This document shows, piece after piece, positions 29,780 through 38,056 of a DNA stretch of 38,056 bases. The translations under genes and the position numbers were made by a program. Below the pieces are notes generated by a model. It was not told the origin of the DNA, did not search any database, and worked only from the letters and a program-made list of their open reading frames with translations. Location of the stretch: positions 1 to 38,056 of the forward strand of contig LT649321.1 of the NCBI GenBank assembly GCA_900128395.1. Direction: 5' to 3'. Origin of the DNA: Stramenopiles sp. TOSAG23-2. Taxonomy: Eukaryota > Sar. Each line of letters starts with the position of its first letter. The first letter of the stretch is position 1.

Positions 29780-32440
29780 ATGTCCGTGTATCATATTCAA
29801 TATATAACCTTGTTGTTGGCAATGAGTATTGTTATTGCTCAAATTGCAGTAGTATTATCTTTAAATAATAATAATCATCAAACCTCATTACCACGCGTAT
29901 TTCTTGTACCTCATTCTCATGATGACGTTGGTTGGGTTGATGATATGGATACAATGTACAATTCAACCCGTCCTGGAAACAATACTATTAAAAATATCTA
30001 TGATACAGTCACAGAAGCATTGTCGTTAAACCCATCGAGACGATTTATTGCAGTAGAAATGTATTGGTTACATAGATGGTGGAATGATGTTTTAACCACA
30101 GATACACAACGCATATCTTTTAAAAAGTTAGTTGCAAATAAACAAATTGAATTTGTATGTGGTGGTTGGGTGATGCATGATGAAGCAGTCTCACATTATC
30201 AGGCCGATGTAGATCAAATGACGATTGGGCATGAATTCATAATTGAAACATTTGGTAAAGAATATGTCCCAAGAACATGCTGGCATATAGACCCCTTCGG
30301 CTCCGTCGGTAGTAATGCTGCATTATATGGAAAAATGAGTTTCAATGCATTTGGAACAAACCGAATACCAGATAATATGAAAACTTTATGGGAAAATAAT
30401 CAAGAATTGGATTTTATATGGGAAGGTACTCGCAGTGGAATAGAATCAGATAAATTATTTACACATGTTATGGACAGCTATGGATATTGCCCACCAAATA
30501 TTCCAAGAAATGCTTTTATGTGGGATGATTATAATTATTGGTCGAAAAGTGGTGATGGTAAAGGACCAGAGCCAGTAGTAAATGAATCAAATGTAATAGA
30601 ATTTGCAAAAAATATTACAAATTGGTTTTTAAAACAACGAAAATGGCGAAGAGTACAAGAAATCATGTTATGGCCCTATGGTTGTGATTTGGAACAACAT
30701 AATGCTACACTGAATATGAAACAAATGGATTATATAATGGACTATATAAATAGAAATCCAGATAAATTTGGATTGACAGTTCAATACGCAACACTTTCAG
30801 AATACTTTAATGAATTAAATGAATTAAAAATTGTACAATGGCCTAAACGTGGCGTTGAAACAAATTTAAGTTTTTTACCATTAGGTACGGTTTCTCCATA
30901 TCCAGGATTTTATAATGAGTCGACTGAAATGCATTGGTGGAGTGGCTTTTTCACTAGTAGGCCGATCTTAAAACGAAAAGCAAGGATTGGATCGTCCGTT
31001 TTAGTTACAGCTGAACGACTTTATGTTCAATCATTGTTTGCATCATCTTTCTCATGCACAATTATGGATGATGATTTGCCAGCGGGAATTATTAATTTAC
31101 GTCGCGCAGTTGCTGTTGTTCAACATCATGATGCTATTCCAGGCACGTGTAGACCGGAAGTCATGGAAATTTATATTAATGATATTAATGCTGCATTGAA
31201 GGAGACGGAAATTATCATTCAAAATAGTTTTAAGAAAATATTAAATATTGAAGCAGACAAGGTTGTTGATAAACAAACAACAATAAGTGCGGGCGACGAC
31301 AAGAACAATCAACACACTGATTTAAATCTCGATGTTTACATATACAATCCGTTAGCATGGAAACGTAGTCATATTGTGGAAATTTTATCTTTCAAGGATA
31401 ATAATGGTAAGAATATTGATATGTCAAAATTAAAAAATGTTCTTGTGACAAATTTTAATGGAGAGACGATTCCATCACAATACAATAATGAAAATGAAGG
31501 AAGTAGCATATTATCGTTTTATGCAAAAACACTATATCCATTGGGAATATCAAGTTTTAAAATTCAAGCAAAATACAATGAAAATCATAATAATAATATC
31601 ATTAACATGGAAACGAAAAAAATAAACGAAGATAAAAATATTATTTTAAAAAACAAATATGTAGAATGGCAATTTGATGTAAATGGAAACTTAATATCAA
31701 TCAATAAAAAACCAACATCGATGATGTTTATGCAATATCCAACAGACACTACAACAAATTTAAAAGGTGATGCATATCAATGGCGGCCGATGGAAAAAGC
31801 AAGTAATATCATATTATGTGAAAAACCAAGTTTTATCAATTATTGTAACACTGGTAACATTACAAGTAAATTAATTTTACATTATGAAAAAGAATGTGTA
31901 AATGGAACAGAAATCAATATTACATTTACACTTAATAAAATAGGTCCAATTGAGGAACAGATTGAAATGAGTGTTGACGTTGAAGTTGGCCCAATCATAC
32001 ATACAAATTCAGAAGTAGCAATCCGTATCCAATCTTCTATTGTGAATGAAAATGGCCATTTTTATACAGACGAAGGAGGTTTTCAACATCGTGTACGAAT
32101 TTTTAATGCAAATAAAGATAAAGACACTTTGAACAATATTGCAAGTAATTTTTTCCCTATTGTATCATCTGCATATATTCGAGATGAAAATGGAGTCAAC
32201 CAATTGACAATTTTCACACAACACTCACATGGATTTACTAGTTCAAAGACAGGGGAAATGGAAATTATGCTTCATAGACGAATTTCAAATGGATTTATAA
32301 ATTTAGAAAATGTAAATAAAAGCATTTCTAACTTGAAGATTGTATCCAGCACAGTTGAACAATATGAAAATATTCGAAATTATATTACACAGTATATTGA
32401 GCATCCACCATTTTCATTCTTCCATTTTAATAGTATTGCC

Positions 32441-32476
<36 letters not shown>

Positions 32477-32947
32477 GGTGGTGGTGGTGATGGTGGTGGT
32501 GGTGTTGAAACAAAAATTAGAAAAGAATATATACCAATACCTTCTAATTTAGAATTGCCCATGAATATTCATTTAATGACTTTAGAAATTGGAATGAATG
32601 ATGCCAATGAAGGAGGAAGAGTTATCAGATTACGTCTAATAAATTTATTAGAACCAACTACAAGTAGCAAAAACAAAAATATGAATATGCCTGTAACAGT
32701 AAATGTGACAAATGTAATGAAAAATATATTTACAATTAAAAAGTGGCAGGAACGAACATTGACAGGTAGTATGAAAATATCATATGCTAAAAGTACCCGT
32801 TTACATTGGGATAATAATGAAAAAAAATTTAATAATTATGAGTATGATCCAAGTATCAGCAAGCATAAAGAAGATTGGTCAACAGGAAATGTTGTTGTAT
32901 CTATAAAGCCATTAGATATTGTTACATTGCATTTGGTAACCCAGTAA
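29780..32947 (+). CDS. MAN2B1: Lysosomal-type alpha-mannosidase, GH38
   Basis: The 1055-residue enzyme hydrolyses terminal alpha-mannose from N-glycans, normally in the lysosome or vacuole. It has a hydrophobic signal peptide (about 8-27). The GH38 zinc site is complete: H47 and D49 in HSHDDVGW (45-52), the nucleophile D171 in WHIDPFG (168-174), and H450 in QHHDAIPGT (448-456). HSHDDVGW with QHHDAIPGT favours the lysosomal rather than the Golgi (HSHNDPGW) class. The loop after HIDPFG (SVGSNAALY) departs from the usual HSREQ. The length fits the family. An in-frame AGT/GGT microsatellite (32441-32505) inserts a Ser/Gly tract near residue 888. The final Gln codon and TAA stop are the first bases of direct repeat B. 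Confidence 0.95.
32441..32505. repeat. In-frame AGT/GGT microsatellite in mannosidase
   Basis: About nine AGT triplets run directly into GGT triplets interrupted by one GAT, encoding a poly-Ser then poly-Gly tract with one Asp. The triplet unit means that slippage keeps the frame. It sits in the C-terminal beta-sandwich part of the enzyme, probably a surface loop. Confidence 0.95.
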
Positions 32948-33370
32948 GTGTAAATCATGCTATAGGTGATTCGATTAGTGCAATGGTAGATGATGATTAT
33001 GATATTACAATGGAAACCGAATTGATTCGACCAAAACGTAGAAATCTACGAAGTTCGAAAAAGTGATCCTTTGAAATAATTTAAAAATTATATATTTAAT
33101 TTAACAAAAATAATTAATTGTGGATAGAGAGACGGAGAGGGGGGAAAGGGGGGGGGAGAAAAAAATTACAGAATACAAATATATACTAAATGATAAATAT
33201 AGAAAAAAGTAGGGGAGAGAGATAGAGAGGTAAACAGGTAAACAAAAGCCAAAGGAATGTGTAAAAATACTTGAAAAGTTGTCAATAAAAATAAACAAAA
33301 TTTTTTTGTCATAAAAATTTCAACTTTCAACTCCACACGATTTTCTTGCTATTTTGCTTTTAAGTACATT
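32941..33370 (+). repeat. Direct repeat copy B (3'-end duplicate)
   Basis: This is the downstream copy of 27288-27680, in the same orientation and about 5.65 kb away. It retains the last 41 codons of the 25905-27413 gene in an intact frame, ending in TGA at 33064-33066. The two substitutions in the coding part replace Leu by Arg and Gln by Leu. It has no start or upstream gene body, so it is a 3'-end fragment. The alpha-mannosidase reads into it in a different frame and stops after one codon. Confidence 0.94.
32945..33066 (+). pseudogene. 3'-end fragment of the unknown gene
   Basis: Within direct repeat B these bases encode a near-identical copy of the C-terminus of the 502-residue protein (SVNHAIGDSISAMVDD onwards, ending RSSKK and a stop). 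It is cut off from any start codon in its own frame other than ones created by the mannosidase sequence. It is not expected to make protein but is probably transcribed as part of the mannosidase 3' UTR. Confidence 0.85.
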
Positions 33371-33631
33371 TCTAAGATTACCACTTCATGACATCAATTA
33401 ATATACATATTAATATAAAGACTAAATACTAGTATTATCGTTCATCATATAGGGGGATTTTAGCGATTAGTATACAGCTCTTATAGCTATATCTGGTCAG
33501 GAGAATGTTTTCTCCCCTTGCTATTCCCATACTAAATCACATACATGCTACGTCTATGCTATTGTAGAAGTAATCCGATCACATCGTGTTGGATTATCTT
33601 TATAAATAGAACTTAGAATGTAGGCATATAA
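33067..33631. other. Intergenic region after direct repeat B
   Basis: The first 300 bp continue the duplicated 3' flank, with gagagagg-rich purine tracts and aataaaaata-type polyadenylation words. From about 33390 the sequence becomes unrelated to copy A. Apart from the start of the reverse-transcriptase remnant at 33632, no gene was seen. Confidence 0.45.
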
Positions 33632-34303
33632 AATAAATATATATCACATAGTGAATTTCAAGGCGCGGTACTGTCACCAATAAAATGGGACTTAGTCTTA
33701 AATCCCGTTCTGTGGCATTTGAATACCAAGATGATTAATTGTGGATACACAATAAAACAGAAAGAAGTTACGCAAATAAATAATGGAAACAAGATAATTA
33801 ATAAAGAAAGCAGAATTAACAATGATGAGCAACAAAGTAATAAAATAAAGATATGTGAAGCATTTGCGGATGATACTGCACTATTAGCAAAAAATAGATT
33901 AAGTATTATTAAAATTTTTCAGGTGTTTAGCAAGCAATGCTATTGTAAGTTACATGCGGTAGATTTCTATAATGTAAGATGTCAGGGAATTGAGTGTCGA
34001 CAGCCGGCAAATGAACATGGCAACTGGCAAGGTTTTTGTTCAAAATCATGCAAGGCAACAAAAACAGAAACAATGGAAGGGAGAAACACACGGTCGAACT
34101 CAGCAATAACTAGGAAAAGTGTACAACGCAGAGCACAAAGAATACAAAATAAACTAATTCAAATACAAAAGCGGAGGACGCATAGAGAAGAACATGATGT
34201 TGGTAATCGGGATCCGAATTTGCATGTTACGATAAATCACGAATATATAAATAATGCGTTGAACGTTACAAGATGTTTAGGAGGTAGGATAGATTTAATA
34301 TAA
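33632..34303 (+). pseudogene. LINE-type reverse-transcriptase remnant
   Basis: The frame is open for 224 codons from 33632 but has no good ATG at its start. It reads FQGAVLSPIKWDLVLNPVLW near 33656-33715, matching the QG-x-x-LSP-x-x-x-x-L-x-L-NP motif of non-LTR retrotransposon reverse transcriptases. AFADDTALLAKN near 33859-33894 is the catalytic palm motif, with both aspartates present. The fingers domain before it, the thumb, and any endonuclease or poly(A) tail are missing. After the RT-like part comes a cysteine-containing segment (CRQPANEHGNWQGFCSKSC) and a basic coiled coil of unclear origin. It is best read as a truncated, rearranged fragment; whether the open frame is expressed or co-opted is unknown. 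Confidence 0.78.
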
Positions 34304-34306
34304 TTA

Positions 34307-35072
34307 TCTACCTACTATCCAAAAAATCTTTATCTTCTTCATCTAGTTAAGGAAACAGCTGTCCTTCTAGTTGGCAATTTAAAGTTATAGCAAATATTCA
34401 TCGATTCATCGTATATTTTGTTCAGATTTAGAAAATTATAATTTTTCTCAAATTCTGCAAATTATATATATATTCGTTGGATATCATCAAAAGGCAAGCA
34501 AATTTTTTTTTCGTCATCGTCGCGTTTCAGATTTTCAGTTAAGGAGCCCATATTTTAAGGAATTCCGCTGAATATTCAATTTTTAAGGAGTTTAAATTTT
34601 AAGGAATCGTCTTATATTATTTTATATTTCTGAATCCTAATCGACATAAGTCGTACGGCGGACGTTCTATATTTAATATCTATATTACTAATCCGCATAG
34701 ACATAAGTCTTAAGGAGGCTGTTCTATAATCCATATATATTACTAATCCGACTAGACATAAGTCTACAGGAGGCTGTTCTATATTCCTTATATATAACTG
34801 AATCCCAATAGACATAAGTCTTCCGGAGGACGTTCTCTATTTTCTCACCGTCGTTAACGAATCAATCGTCGTATATCACAGGTGGTCATAGGAATCCTCC
34901 CTCGTTCGTAGTTTATCATCATAAATAGTGGGTGATATAATATTATTTTAAGTCGTTTTTTTCTTTTAATTTTATTTCTACGTCGTTTAAACTTACTTCC
35001 AAAAAAGTAAAGTTTCTTTCTTATTTCTATATTGTTCTAACTTTCTTCCAAGTTTGTAGACACATATAGATT
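34307..35072. other. Repeat-bearing intergenic region
   Basis: This region holds the 56-bp tandem array listed separately. Before it, near 34541-34606, the phrase taaggagt/c..tttaagga recurs. After it, AT-rich sequence with T runs leads up to the LRR gene. No gene was supported. Confidence 0.5.
34622..34846. repeat. Four-copy tandem repeat, about 56 bp
   Basis: The word gacataagtc starts at 34643, 34700, 34755 and 34811. Spacings are 57, 55 and 56 bp. Each unit continues into a ggagg(c/a)(t/c)gttctat-like element, an AT stretch and an aatcc block. The copies are moderately diverged. No coding pattern is maintained across units on either strand. Confidence 0.92.
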
Positions 35073-35828
35073 ATGACTGAACGCGTACGTGATAATATGT
35101 CCGATTTAACGCTTACTGCACCACCTTCACCATTAACTGCACCTATCAATGCACAAAACGCTGGTAACAATACTGATACCAATGTAGACGCTGATAACAG
35201 CAGAAATATTTTTGAATCGGGTACTCCAACAGTTGCTTTTAATACCACAAGCACTCCCGTTCAAAACCAACCGCCATCATCGTCATCAACACCAGTTCCA
35301 CCATTTTCACCTTCTGCACAAATTGTTGCTCAACAAAAATTTTTGCATCAACGCAGGTCAGACGTGCGAAAACAATTACATGCATATCAAACTTGCCATG
35401 TCAAATTCACAACATTGCACCTATCTAGTAATAATATTACTGATGTACAAAGTATTGGTGATGCATTAAAAACAAACAATACATTAAAGCAATTGTCCCT
35501 AATTAATAATAATATTACTAATGTACAAAGTATTGGTGATGCATTAAAAACAAACAATACATTAAAGCACTTGTGGCTACATGATAATAATATTACTGAT
35601 GTACAAAGTATTGGTGAAGGATTAAAAACAGATAATAATATTACTGATGATAGTGGAATACAAAGTATTATTGATGTATTAAAAACAAACAATACATTAA
35701 GAGTATTGTTCCTACGTGATAATCAACTTAGTTATAATATGAGATCACAATTAGATGCTATAAATCAATATAAAATAGATGGATCAAACGGGTATCAACA
35801 AGTGGAAGAGATGATGATAGTGACATAA
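35073..35828 (+). CDS. Small RNI-type leucine-rich repeat protein
   Basis: The 251-residue protein has a Pro/Thr/Ser/Asn-rich N-terminal half (1-95), with no signal peptide. A leucine-rich-repeat half (about 108-235) follows. The LRR unit is 26 residues (78 bp), of the form ITDVQSIGDALKTNNTLKxL with a closing LxNN. Copies are near-identical at DNA level, a sign of recent expansion. The third unit is cut to 16 residues, so one repeat has an internal deletion. The LRR type matches ribonuclease-inhibitor or NLRC-like repeats common in large protist LRR families. Its role is unknown; protein-protein interaction is the safest guess. A decayed relative lies about 0.4 kb downstream. Confidence 0.82.
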   Translation: MTERVRDNMSDLTLTAPPSPLTAPINAQNAGNNTDTNVDADNSRNIFESGTPTVAFNTTSTPVQNQPPSSSSTPVPPFSPSAQIVAQQKFLHQRRSDVRKQLHAYQTCHVKFTTLHLSSNNITDVQSIGDALKTNNTLKQLSLINNNITNVQSIGDALKTNNTLKHLWLHDNNITDVQSIGEGLKTDNNITDDSGIQSIIDVLKTNNTLRVLFLRDNQLSYNMRSQLDAINQYKIDGSNGYQQVEEMMIVT

Positions 35829-36453
35829 TAATAAATAAAAATAAAATAACTAACACTACACACTATTCTAACTATTATTGAAATACATATATATTTTTTA
35901 TTTTAGTACATATATATATACAAACAACCACCAACACATAACACGCATTAATAATATTTACGGTGAGAAGGTTATCTATTTTATATATAGTTTAATATAT
36001 CAATGGACAATTTAAGAGCATGGCATCCACAGTTATTGCCGTCAGCGCTATTCGATGCATATAAAAAAATGCAATATATTAATTTTTTAATCTCGAATTA
36101 AAAATATCAAACAAATTAATTATAAATAGTGTGTCTCTGTAGAAATAATTGCACGATCTGGGGACAACATTTAATAAACAAAAAAACGAACAAGACTTTA
36201 GAGACATTGCACCTATGGCTAGTAATAATATTACCGATGTACAAAGTATTAGTGAAGGATTAAAAACAAACAATACATTAACGACATTGAACCTAGGTGG
36301 TAATAATATTACCTGATGTCCAAAAGTATTCGTGAAGGATTAAAAACAATAACAAACTATGATATTGAAATATATATATTATTATGATACTTTTTATTTT
36401 AGTTTGTTTTTAATTTTCTATATGCCACATTCTCCATTCTCCTTTACCTGTCC
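35829..36453. other. Gap with LRR remnants and a short ORF
   Basis: This 625-bp gap contains a 32-codon frame at 36003-36101 starting MDNLRAWHPQLLPSALFDAY. It is too short to call a gene, though its sequence looks protein-like and could be a leftover N-terminus of an LRR gene. The broken LRR fragment at about 36204-36352 follows. The rest is AT-rich. Confidence 0.5.
36204..36352 (+). pseudogene. Decayed LRR gene fragment
   Basis: The sequence from acattgcacctatgg carries two units closely matching the LRR gene at 35073-35828 (gatgtacaaagtattagtg, ggattaaaaacaaacaatac). A shift after cctat and an extra base in attacctgatgtcc break the frame. It lacks any start of its own. It is a remnant of a neighbouring LRR copy. 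Confidence 0.88.
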
Positions 36454-37668
36454 TCACTCTTTCTCCTTCTCCTTTTGCTGCTGCTCTTGCATCTCTTTAA
36501 TATGCATACTAACCAAATCAACTTTCACTTTTAAATATTCCAACCATAATCGATTTGTATTACCAAATAAAACACCTTGCTTTTTCATCTTACGTTTTTT
36601 TTTCATCAATACAATCATATTTTTTTCAAATTCTTGTCTCATTTTTGTTAATTTCCAATGTAAAAATTTAATTGGATCATCTGGATGTACAACTTTTGCA
36701 ACTTCCATTGCATCACCATTACCATATTCCACAAAACCAAATGGAATGAAATTAGATTTTGTTTCATCAACACTTGTACCATCGTATTTTGCTAAACGCA
36801 TACATGTCATTTCACGTCGTAATTGTAAATATAATACATCATTTGGATTGTGTTTTGGTATGAAAAAATATTGTATTGCAAATACTTCATTGGAATGATT
36901 ACCATATGTAATAGTCACTTCTTCTCCTGGTTTTATATCACGTCTACTTTTAACAACTAATTTATTACCATTTTCTAATATCCAATGTGCATTTGGATCT
37001 TTATCATGATTTAAATATTCAACAAATGGTGGTAATACAAATAACGATAATTCTTGTAAAAATAAACAACGACTATGGACGGTATGTAATGCAGCTTTAC
37101 AATTTCGTAATGGTTGTGATGATTTTTCTGCTAATTGTTCTGCTTCTCGGACTCTACGTTCTGCTAATAACATTAATAATGATTCTTTAAATTTATTATT
37201 CTCCGTTTTCTGATCTTTTACTACTTCTTCGGGAAAAGAGGATATAGTAAAACAACCTGGCATATCATTATCATTTAATTTTAATAATTTTGTATAATAA
37301 TCATATGTTATAAAATTCAATAAATTTTCTGCTAATGTTTGTGGTGTTTTTGCAGTTAAAACAGTATCATCTATTGTCGTTTCAATTAATGTCGTCCCAT
37401 CTTTAATAAATTCTTGTGCAACAATACCATCCCCACGATCACCGCCTGGCAATTCCGTTAATAACAATCCAATATTTTTAATAGTACCATTTAAATATTT
37501 TTTTTCATAGATCACAGGTGGTAATGGTGAATGTTGATTCTTGTTCTTTTCGTTGATTTTATTTGATGATTGATTATTATTATTATTATTAGTATTATTA
37601 GATGATGAGGAGGAGGAGGAAATAGTCGCAGTGGTGGTTTCGTTTTGTTTGTTTATTATACTAGCCAT
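36454..37668 (-). CDS. SET-domain methyltransferase, SETD3/LSMT-like
   Basis: The 404-residue protein has an Asn/Ser-rich low-complexity N-terminus (9-45), then a SET domain. The SAM-binding GDRGDGIVA lies at 75-83. A long helical insert (about 105-205) is typical of the SETD3/RuBisCO-LSMT class. The catalytic block is EYLNHDKDPNAHW (216-228) and GEEVTITYGNHSNEVF (247-262), containing the NH and active-site tyrosine (Y254) motifs. A Lys-rich C-terminal region (about 345-404) ends in a Gln/Glu/Lys tail. SETD3 methylates actin His73; LSMT relatives methylate plastid lysines, so the substrate cannot be told. ATG 37668 is the first in frame; upstream codons begin with TTG only. Confidence 0.88.
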   Translation of the reverse strand: MASIINKQNETTTATISSSSSSSNNTNNNNNNQSSNKINEKNKNQHSPLPPVIYEKKYLNGTIKNIGLLLTELPGGDRGDGIVAQEFIKDGTTLIETTIDDTVLTAKTPQTLAENLLNFITYDYYTKLLKLNDNDMPGCFTISSFPEEVVKDQKTENNKFKESLLMLLAERRVREAEQLAEKSSQPLRNCKAALHTVHSRCLFLQELSLFVLPPFVEYLNHDKDPNAHWILENGNKLVVKSRRDIKPGEEVTITYGNHSNEVFAIQYFFIPKHNPNDVLYLQLRREMTCMRLAKYDGTSVDETKSNFIPFGFVEYGNGDAMEVAKVVHPDDPIKFLHWKLTKMRQEFEKNMIVLMKKKRKMKKQGVLFGNTNRLWLEYLKVKVDLVSMHIKEMQEQQQKEKEKE

Positions 37669-38056
37669 ATTATATTTATATATGTGTTCTTTCTTAGAAT
37701 ATTGTAATCTATTTTTTGTTTTTCCTCTTTGAAGTATTTTCACTATATCGTGTATTTGAAAGGATAACGTTTTTTCATCAAACAATTCACGGAAACATCG
37801 AATAATATGATTGAACAGGAGGGAGGTTTAAAGCTGTTGAACTATCTTATGTGCCATTATACCATGCTGTGTACTCGCTATATGGAGCTTTTTTTGGTAT
37901 TTTCCATACCCTAACGTCTATCTTTAGTGTAAGATAGCATTAGCCGGGGACAATTTGTCCCCAGGAAAAATGGACATCTTGACAACTCGCAATATTTTGG
38001 ACGATATGGGACACATATTTCGGATATTTTAAATATGTAATGATATTCTGTACCAA
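37669..38056. other. Upstream region of SET gene and right end
   Basis: The first 160 bp presumably hold the SET gene promoter. The inverted 90-bp repeat copy (37828-37917) follows. Immediately outside it are two adjacent small hairpins: ctatctt/aagatag at 37918-37937, and ggggacaa/ttgtcccc at 37946-37962. The last 90 bp show no feature. Confidence 0.55.
37828..37917 (-). repeat. Right copy of the 90-bp inverted repeat
   Basis: This is the reverse complement of bases 1-90, with 88 of 90 positions identical by eye. Sequence inside (towards the SET gene) and outside (towards 38056) is not shared with the left end as far as it can be compared. See the left copy for interpretation. Confidence 0.93.

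Noticed and set aside
32875-33066. 63-codon ATG frame after the mannosidase
   Set aside because: Its first third is an out-of-frame read of the mannosidase gene and the rest is the copied C-terminus of the unknown protein; it is a by-product of the duplication, not a gene.
37669-37785. N-terminal extension of the SET protein
   Set aside because: It opens only with TTG; the first ATG in frame is at 37668.
1-38056. A giant virus or Polinton/Maverick-type element bounded by inverted repeats
   Set aside because: The interior holds cellular housekeeping genes (proteasome, CAF-1, mannosidase) and no capsid, integrase, packaging ATPase or family B polymerase.
1-38056. tRNA, rRNA or CRISPR-type arrays
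   Set aside because: No T-loop plus acceptor pairing, rRNA segment or regular repeat-spacer array could be found; the tandem arrays seen have irregular or unit-length spacing without unique spacers.

Overview
The window looks like a compact, AT-rich nuclear segment from a microbial eukaryote. Every recognisable protein is eukaryotic: proteasome beta-6, CAF-1 p60, lysosomal alpha-mannosidase, a SETD3-type SET protein and TPR/LRR/WW/IQ proteins. All recognisable genes are single uninterrupted ORFs with no visible intron. Flanks are rich in TA, AAT and TATA microsatellites. Two large secreted proteins mix EGF-like modules with small beta repeats, a style I associate with stramenopiles (brown-algal, diatom or oomycete relatives). 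That lineage call is an inference and was not tested by search.

Layout. 1-653: one copy of a 90-bp repeat at the extreme left edge, then non-coding DNA. 654-7361: a four-TM membrane protein, a PPM/LCMT-type methyltransferase, and a convergent 1141-residue IQ/WW/zinc-finger/LRR scaffold protein. 7963-16267: two EGF/beta-repeat secreted proteins facing each other on opposite strands, with the proteasome beta-6 gene between them. A five-copy tandem repeat lies upstream of the proteasome gene. 17065-24954: CAF-1 p60, a lysine-rich nuclear coiled-coil protein, an acidic protein with recently duplicated 79-residue repeats, a tandem pair of long hairpins, and a TPR co-chaperone-like protein. 25905-33400: an unknown 502-residue protein whose 3' end (last 41 codons plus 3' flank) is duplicated in direct orientation about 5.65 kb downstream. 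The two copies bracket a cassette holding a compositionally odd two-repeat secreted protein and an alpha-mannosidase. The second copy supplies the mannosidase's final codon and stop. 33632-36360: repeat-rich and decaying sequence with a LINE-type reverse-transcriptase remnant, a 56-bp tandem array, an LRR gene and a broken LRR fragment. 36454-37668: a SET-domain protein. 37828-37917: the second, inverted copy of the left-edge 90-bp repeat.

Most genes are unrelated housekeeping loci with no operon logic. They are arranged as convergent pairs sharing short 3' gaps and divergent pairs sharing 0.6-0.95 kb promoter regions. The strongest candidates for new biology are: (a) the 5.65-kb direct-repeat-bracketed cassette with stop-codon and 3'-UTR capture; (b) the secreted protein in it, which pairs a CX3C...CX3C hairpin with a chitin-binding-like WY module, twice; (c) the near-identical 90-bp inverted repeats at both ends of the window; and (d) the twin long hairpins at 23.2-23.6 kb. 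All statements rest on reading the sequence by eye; no database search was run.
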